Of a stretch of DNA of 64,000 nucleotides, positions 24,101 through 33,100 are shown one piece after another (position 1 is the stretch's first letter; each line of letters opens with the position of its first letter). A model generated the notes under the pieces. It saw only the letters and a program-made list of their open reading frames with translations. It had not been told where the DNA came from and did no database searches. The translations under genes and the position numbers were made by a program. The stretch is taken from NCBI RefSeq assembly GCF_037126465.1, contig NC_088201.1, positions 63,200,879 to 63,264,878 of the forward strand, given 5' to 3'. Source of the stretch: Ornithodoros turicata (lineage: Eukaryota; Arthropoda; Arachnida; Ixodida; Argasidae).

Positions 24101-27100
24101 TTTGTCGAACTCGCACTGGCATTCACAGCCCGTCACGTGTAAGGCTAAGTTTCCGGAATTGTTTTTAACCGAATATCTGTGCTCCGTGACACACATGTTC
24201 ATACAAAGCCCCGTTTGACCAATATAGGTCTTACCGCAAGACGGTGGAATGTCGTACACCACTCCCGTTGCACATTCTACAGCAGCACCTTCTTGTCGAA
24301 CATTGCATCCATCTTTCCCCAGCTTTCCACTTCCATTTATCTTAAATGGTAGATTGCTTAACTTCATGTTGCCACCATATACAAACCTCACATCATGCTT
24401 ACGGGTGTACTTCATAAGATGGTGTGAAAACCCGTATACGTAGGGAATATCTGCCACACACTTATGACTCTCCTCCTCAATTCTATCCCATTTACATTTC
24501 AAACTCCTGAGGATTCTATAACAAATATTCTTCAATATGTCTTTGTTGTATCCGGAGCACTTCAACCTTTCCAGCTGGGCTTGAAAGCTATCACTGAACT
24601 CGTGAGGACACGACCTGGTTAGTTCCGACTTTAAAACTTTAGAGGCAATCCTCATTTTTACTGCGTTTGAGGCATTATTAGGCATTAGAGTGAAAAGGCA
24701 TACCGGGTTTCTTGCCCCTTTGTTCATACCTCCAGCAGAGGAGCCGGCCTTTACGAATCGTTGCTATTTCGAGAAACTGGAGCTGATCATTGCTCATTTT
24801 CTCTAGTGTGAACTGAAGCCCAGGGGCTTACTTTTCAAGGAGTGACACGAGTTGATCTGAATCACACATGATCTCTGTGTTCATGATAATTAAATAGTCA
24901 TCCACGTAACGAAAAATTCTTTTTTACGCCCAATTGTTGCTCTTCTACATACTTTCGCACGCCTTTGTCGACGAGGGCCATAACCAGGTCACTCAAGATA
25001 GTAGCAATCCTCGACCCGATGCAAACACCGTCAGTCTGCACAAAAACCTGATCACCATGTTGCACGTACGTGGACTTCAGGTACTTTTTAACCAACCGCA
25101 TTAATTGGTCCACGCCACATCCCATAGAATTTCAGAAGCGCACTGAACCGAAGCGGTCTAGGGCCCTAGAATCTGCTTCACACATCCTTTCAACGGGCAG
25201 ACAATAATATAGGTAGACAACATCCAGAATCCTGACGTTCCAGTTCCCAGGCTCCAGCCCCCGGAGAAACTCGACCACCTCGACCGAGCTCCTCACCAAG
25301 AAAGGGTCCTCAATCGGTAGCATCAACAACCACTTTGGCAGTATGAAACTCGGGGTGCCTTGCCACGTTCCCCTTTCAGATATAATCGATCTAAGAGGTA
25401 GGCTGCTTTTATGGGTCTTCACAGTAAAGAAGACATTCAGGTAGAGGCCCTAAGTCTTGGAGGTGGCTTTGCACAACTCAGCGAGTCCCCACTCTTCACA
25501 CATTCTCCAAGCTTCGCTCGTCGCTGTTCCAGGCCTGACTTTTACCGCCAAAAATTTTTTCTCCATTGATTGGAGCTAAGGCTTGCTGATTAAACGAACC
25601 CTCGTCCAATACACAGAAATTGCCTACATTAGGAGCTTGTAACGGATGGTAATTCTTTATCCTTAGATCTTGGATTGCCAAACAAATTTTGATAACGGTC
25701 TCCGGATAGCCTGCCCCGCGGAGCCCCTCTGATTGGTACTCAAAGCTTTCATCGATGGCCTCAGTGCAAGACCTAGCTACGGTTGCATTTAAGGTCGACA
25801 GCGCAATGCCCCTTTTCACTGTCTTCTGTGTTCAAGTGACTTCAGCTGAATGACTGCAATATCTTTTTTAATTTAGGGTTGTACGTGCAGCATCTATGAT
25901 ACTGACTGCCCTGATAGTGTAGGTCTAGAAATTCACTTCCAAGTCCAAATTCATTTTTGAGACTGGTAGATGGGGTCCTTAAAATTCTGGAGCCCACAAG
26001 ACAGTCAGGACAGACAACTTTTAGGTCAGAACGTAGTGCAGGTATTCGAATTAGAACAAGTGGGACTCAAGTTCTCAAACACCACAACCTTTAATGCTAT
26101 CGAGAACGTATGTACATACCTAGTAACTTCCTGATTGGTGTTAGGGATAAGGTGAAGGATTCTGTCATCCTGCTTACACAGTGCTCACTTGTGCAAAAAG
26201 CTGAACAACTGTATCATCGACCTTCTCAGGGTCAAGCATCTCATGTGGAAGGGAAGAACAATACGCTATGCAAGTAGGTCAGCCGTCTACGCAGCTCCCC
26301 TGATTCCTCTATTGCCCATAGAGCGGCTTCCTTAATCCCTCTCCCAAATAATTGAATCAAATCAAATCAAAGCAGTTTTATTTCATTTCGTATAGAGATG
26401 TAGACGCCAGGCATAAAAGGCGCAAGACTGGCGAGGTGCATGGCACCAGTGCAGTGTGTGGCAGGTGCGAAAAAAAATATATATATAATTTTACACTGAG
26501 CCTTTCAATACATGTACAATACATGCACGATATGTATGCAATATTACGAACACTGCCCTAACAATCAAGTAACCTATACAACTCAACTCAGCACGCACAT
26601 CAAAGAGATCATTACCGAAACCCTCATAGCCACAGTTGCTTCGCGGCGCTAACACGCAATCAAAAAAAAAATTTACCGAAACAGCTCTATTGATCAAACA
26701 TGTACCAAAACTAAAGTTAGGGGTATAACCCAAAAACATCATCATACCAGAATCAAAGCAAGCACATCAATAGAAAATGCAGCACCCGTATTTGATTGCA
26801 AAAACAAAACAAGTTAAATAAAAAGGGGCAATGGGGGGCAACATTTCAAGGTTGAGTCATGCGTAGTTTCTTCTGTGGACCCATGCCGATCCACGAATAC
26901 CCCCCTTATTGCTGCCTTGTGAGTGGACAGACAACAACAACAGACTTTATTGAAAGATGATGAATGGGGAGTTTTATCGCCAGGGGCGATACTCTACCCT
27001 ATTGCTGGTGGTGCTGTGGGGAATGAAATAATGAGCCCGGTTCACAAGAAGGATCGAAGCCCTATTGTGTACAAAAAGGTCAAAAGAACTTTGAGCGCAG

Positions 27101-30100
27101 AGCGTTGGGGAGCTGGATTCGGCCAAGGACCAAGCAATTTTGATAGAGAGAAGGGGCGAGAGTCCGGCTGACTAAGAGACCCGGAGAGTGGAGTTCGGGA
27201 AGCTTGGTAGTGTGGGCAATGAAGTAGAATGTGCTCCAGATCCACGAGAGCACTGCAGTGACAGCATCTTGGAGAGTCAACTTGTCTCAACGCCACTGAG
27301 CTCAAAGCGACATCGAGTCGCATTCGATGAATTAATGCAGCATCTAGATGAGAGGTGTTTCGTGGCATGCGGAAAGCTAGCGTTGGATCAACTCTGCTCA
27401 GCATAGAGGGGGGGAGAATGGCGTGAGAGGCGTCGCAGAATGGAACGACTGTCTCCTCGCAGCAGTGCAATACTTGTCCGCTTCCATTTTATGAGGGCTG
27501 CTTCTGCGGCTTTGTCCTCCTACTCATTCCCCACCACAGCACAATGGGCTGGAACCCACTGGAGAACCAGCCTGTGGCCTGCTTCGTACACATGGTGGTA
27601 AGCCATCAAGACATCTGTCACTAGGGGCACGGAGGAGCCTCGCATGCCAGAATTTTCAGTAGGTTGCAGTGCAGATTTTGAGTCAATGAAGACTGCCCAT
27701 TCCCGCAGGGTAAAAGCAATGAGGTGCTGCAGAGTTCTGCAGCTGTTGATCAGGTTGGATGCGAAAGGCGTCGTCCTTGCGCTACACCTGCAGATGGTAT
27801 GATGAATGCTGAGGCGGACTTGCCGTTTCTGGATGCGCCATCTGTATATGCTGCTGCAGACGTAGAAAACTACCAGAGCATACCAGAGCATAAAAATGGG
27901 CTTGAAGGATTTGAGGTGGAACCTGATCTCTTCTTTCCAGAAGGTTCGGAAGGTTTACGAAGGTCGGTGATACCAGCAAAGACCACGTGGCTTCCGGCGG
28001 TGTCATGTTGCTTCTGCATACTTTGCCCTCTTTCCTTGTGCAGAGACAAAACGGTTGTAGCGTATTGTTGCACAAGCTCAGAATTCCCAGAGAGGATTCC
28101 TTCTATATTCAAAGAGCCCCGATACTTAAAGGAGCAACGAAAATGACATTTCAGATTGCTTAAAACATGTTTTATTCGTCGACTTACCAGGAGCCAACCA
28201 TGCAGTAGATTACTAGCACAGATTTACGTATACATAGTCTGTCTTTGCTTGTCTCTTCTCTTAACCCCTCTTTGTGTTCATTTTTTTTTTCCCCAATGCT
28301 TTCATTCTGAGAGGTGTTTTTATTGTCTAGAAGTCCAGGTTCTTGTGACAAGTAGGAATGATTGTACTAGCGTTGTGTTGATAACCTACCATTGGGCAGT
28401 TGGTGACTTACCGTTGCGTGCATGTTTGCGTAGGCTGGTGGCCGAGAAAACAACAATAATGGCAATGTGGGTGCCCAAAACATACCTCCTGATGAAGGAG
28501 GGGCAGGAGACATTGGAGAGGGCAGCAGACAGCAAGAGGCACCGCTTGCTGCAGCCCTTCCTGGGTCTGACGGGGACCATGTGAGTGGCACAGTTGGCCC
28601 TTCATACTTTTACTGCCACCTGTGCTTCGAAGAAGGATGGCAAATGCTTTTAACTTAATATATAAGTCGCTGAAAAATGTCGCAAAAGTTTGATGTCAAT
28701 GTTTAGATGTGCACAAAAACTTACTGTGTGCAAAGCACTTGAAAAATTTGCTTCTGATAGGGCACCCTGATCAGAAAAGTTTTCTTTGAGCTTTAAAGTT
28801 TGAGCGTCTGTATCTCAATGAACTTGGGTGTTTGTAGTTGTCAATGTAAGATGGGTAAAAGTATTTGTGGGACAGCTGTCCTGTACTTGTATTTAGTCGA
28901 GAGGTGTAGTGCTCCTGCTGGGGAAAAATTATCAGATGCTGACAGAATTTGCTGTTTGTCCTGACAACAGAGAGCCACAAGCAAATAGAACATAAGGCGT
29001 ATACCATGTTCTATGGCTTGCTGCGTGACTTCTCTACCACTATCCATTTTTGGGACCATTTGTGAATACAGAGCCTACCGAACTTCATTGAAATATACCC
29101 AAGTACGTTCCTAGCTATAAAGATGACATTTCGATTGTTTTCCTTTGGCTCACCATTTTCATCTTCATCTATTTTTGAAGTGCTGTACCATGACAACTGC
29201 TGAGTAGATTTCAAAACAGATATGAAATTTGGAATTATTGTTGTTTTACCTCATGAATAATGGAGTAAATAAACCTTCATACAGTCAAAACTCGTTACAA
29301 CAAAACCCGATATAACGAAATTCGAAATAGAGTGAAATAATTTGGATTCCCCGGCAGAGGCCCATAGACAACGAAATACTTTTTAGCCACCGCCTCGATA
29401 CAGCGAAAGAACGAGATAAGATTTCTGACCCCAAAGCCTACTTTAGGGTCACGAAAACAAAGGGCGCAAGCGTCGTCCTGTTCCCGCAGCGAAAGATGGC
29501 TTGCGCGATTAGGGTCGGGAGGGATCTGGTGCCTAAAAAAAGAGAGTCTGAGTCATTGGAAGGCTGGGGATTTTCCTTATAAGACTTGTCCTTTCGCACT
29601 GGTTTTGAGCTGTCTGGTGGCAGCCAAGTACAGCACGAAGCAAAGAGCACGAGATGCAAGGCGTTATCGCGCACGCTTCGTTTGCATGGCGGCGTACGTG
29701 ACGAAATCAGCATAGATGATTTTCTTGATGGGGACAAACATGTCGTAGCATCATAGAGTGTAGAGCCTTACGGAAGACGCACTGCCATAGATGTACCTAG
29801 GTTTGTGGGATTGCAACATGGTATGGAGAAAGCTGCAGAGACTTTGGCATCGTACGAACAATGCATCACACCGCATGTTCTAGACGCAACGCAGATGCGA
29901 ATAACCGGCTATTTTACTCAAGAATAAATGCTGTAGGTGCCCTTTGGTGCCGTATTTGTAGTTGTTTCATTTGCGTTGCAGTTGTTCAATTTGAAATTGC
30001 AGTTCCCGTGAGTTTCGTTATATCGAGGTTGAACTGTAGTTGGAATTGGAGTATGCCGTTTTGTTAACAGTTCGAGCTCAATTTACGCTAAGTCAGCCGA

Positions 30101-33100
30101 TCTATGATGCTGATGCACTTCGCTGTTTGATTGCTGCAATTTGAAAATGCACTAACATATCATTATATCGTGCAGATCAAGATAGCGAAAGCAGCGTTCC
30201 ATTGTTGTGAGGCATATTACACAACAGTGCTTATTCTCTAGGATGCTGCTGCAGAGGCAAGAGCTGCAGATGTTGATGAGCATGGCCACGAGGAGCAGGC
30301 TAACAATGAGGAAGAGGAAGGTGATGCAGGATTTCAAAGGGGAGTACTGGCGGCTGCTCACCAAGCTCTTTTGCAAGGTGTTGTCGCAGGAGGGGGTTCT
30401 ACTGTGGGATTCCAGGCATATAAGAAGCCATCCCTGTTTCCTCTGCGCATCGCTTTGCTTCTTGTCCTCATCTGCATCAGCCTCACTACAGCGAGCCTCG
30501 TTTTGCTTACCCTCCCTGGTAAGTTAGCATACATTTTGCTTATTTTGTGAACTCTGTCAACGTTCTCAGTGAGTGCTTTAGCGAGAGAGACAGGAAACCT
30601 TCTGTCATGTTTGTCCAGAGTGCTTAGGTTGAATGGGAATGTAAAAGATGACTTTTCTGCAGAGTGCACAATGCCTTACTACAAGCCTATCCCAGCTTTT
30701 GACAGATTTTCTGGAAAGTGCACTGTGACTGTAAACACAGTGTGTGTGTGTGTGTGTATACCACAGTTTTTATTGAACCTTTTTAGTATATTGAGAGGTA
30801 TGTTTCACAGCTGTAAACGCCATTATTTTAGCGCGTTATCTATATGCAGAGCCGTTTTAATATTACATAGAGGTGTGCAAATATTGAAATTTCTGAATAT
30901 GAATTGAATACGAATATCTGCAAAATTGTTCTTTGAATATCAAATCGAATATATCACGACATAGGATAAAGGCTTCTAAGAGTAACAATAAAGCCCTCGA
31001 AAACAAGCATGGTCACAGTTGTGTTCTGCTGATCTTTAGAAAAATGTATGAATGTATTGGCTTATCATAGGGCATGCATGCCTGTGTGCACATGTGTGTT
31101 CAGTAAAATTATTTTTGCCATGAAACAATGTGCAGTTCTCATGAGGCAAGCTGAAATCCGTAAAAACAACTTGCACTTCATCTTTCAACAAACATCTTTC
31201 ATGAACAGTGAACACCTGTGTTGGCATTGTAAGTGCTGCTGAAACAGACAAAATGGAAGTAAAGGGCAATAACGTGTTCAAAATATGGGATGGTTTAGTG
31301 ATGAGCATATCTCAGAAGGAAATTGAAGATGGCAAGTGCTCTCTTCTTGCACTGACAGTGCCTTCCGCATTTGTCGTGTAAGCGAGAAACTGCACGGTTC
31401 CACTGTGCCCTCACGTGCAATGTCACACGTGAGACCATCATTCCTGACGGTAATGCATAGTTTGGAACAGCCTCATTCATTAGTGCAGTGAAGCCTCGAT
31501 CCTCAACAATGTTGTATGGCTGTGCTCATGACGAGTGATTGTTTCCGCAGCATTCATGTTCAGCGGTTTTTTCATTTCACGGCAAAAACCTGTGGGTGCG
31601 CATCGAAACTTTGTCTCGCTGATGCCGACGTACGTGAGTCGTGAGCAAAATCGCTCCATGCGGGTCGGGCTTAAGGCTATATGCGTCTTGCTATCATCTG
31701 TAACAACAGTTCGTGCAGTTTCAAATGACTTTGCAGCGTTATTGTCGTCCTTGTTGACACTTTTAACATATGGCCGCAGAGCGCCGGAGTTGTAGAAACT
31801 ATGTCAGAATATTGTCACGTCCCACTCCTAGATTATCGCCGTCATTGCACGCGACCATGATTCTATTATACAGGGTGTTTCAGTTAAATCCTCGGGCTAA
31901 ATAATTCGCGAACCGTTGCACCAATCAAATAACTTTCTTTTTACAAGTATCTGTCCGATACCGCCTACAAACTGCGCACAGTGTGAATGGGTGGGACGCG
32001 CTCATTATTTAAATAAAAATTCAAATGAGTTTTGTCAAAAAACGTTATTTCTAAAGCAGCGCACCGTCGGTATTAAAATGGGTACTACCCCTTTTGGGAC
32101 CTTCACTAGACACCTTTTAGAGAAAAATCAGCAACGGAAAAGGGGTCATTTGTTGCAGTAATTAATTGGTTTCGGTTTACATATTTTTGTCGCAGATGGT
32201 CACGGTGAAGCGCAAAAGGACGCTTTTCCACTCACTTATCCACCAATGAATTACGCCCTTTTGTGCTTCGCCGCGACCAGCCGCGACAAAAATATGTAAA
32301 CCGAAACCAATTAATTAATTACTGCAACAAATGACGCACTTTGTTGAAAGATTTTTCTCTAAAAGGTGTCCACTGAAGTTCCCAAAAGGGGTAGTACCCA
32401 TTTTAATGCCGACGGCGTACCTCAGGTACAATGGGAGTACCTCGAAGCTCAGTGCGTCGCGTAGCTGCTGTTCCACTATACATGTTCGTAGCTGTTACCA
32501 CAACATACAAATTCCAGCACGTAGCCTGTAACAACTTTATAATACGCTGCTATGATGTAAAAATTGAATATTCAAATACTTCGAATATCAAATTTTCAAA
32601 TACGAATACGAATCAGATATCACAAATATTCTGTTCGTATTCGGAATTTCGAATATTCACACGCCTCTAATTTTATATTGTCTACAAAATTTCAAGCAAA
32701 ATCACGGAAGGGTGACTGATTATAATAAGGAACTGGGCTAGCTGGTACTGATTCATTCTCGATGGTGAAGTGCAAACAAAACAAGGCCCAAGACTGGACA
32801 AGAGCGATTGATTAACTTCCACAACAGAAGAAAGAGGGAAGGTGTTATTTCTTAAGTTATACAACCTTTTTGTATTTGTCTTGGCTAGGGCATGCTCCCT
32901 TTCCAACACCACTTCTGTGTCACACTTGTTTATGTGCACATATGTATGTACTCCTTTCGTCACCAAAGCTCAGGCTTCTTTTTTTCACTGGAGTTGTTTA
33001 GACTCTGTTGTTTTCCCATACAAGTTCATTGGAAACTAAATATGTATACCTCCTGGTGCAGTGTTTGTTGGACGGCTCCTCATGTCCATTTCACTGGGTG

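Larger units (their letters stand above)
20452..28433. other. Largest MARCHF6 intron (8 kb), transposon nest
   Basis: Contains the palindrome at 21419, the hAT-like element at 22089, the Penelope-like remnant at 24023, the SINE tail at 26622 and the non-LTR remnant at 26925. 20580-21400 and 23310-23990 carry no feature that I can support. Confidence 0.85.

Noticed and set aside
24249..24443. Plus-strand open frame over the Penelope-like remnant
   Set aside because: Antisense shadow of the nuclease domain.
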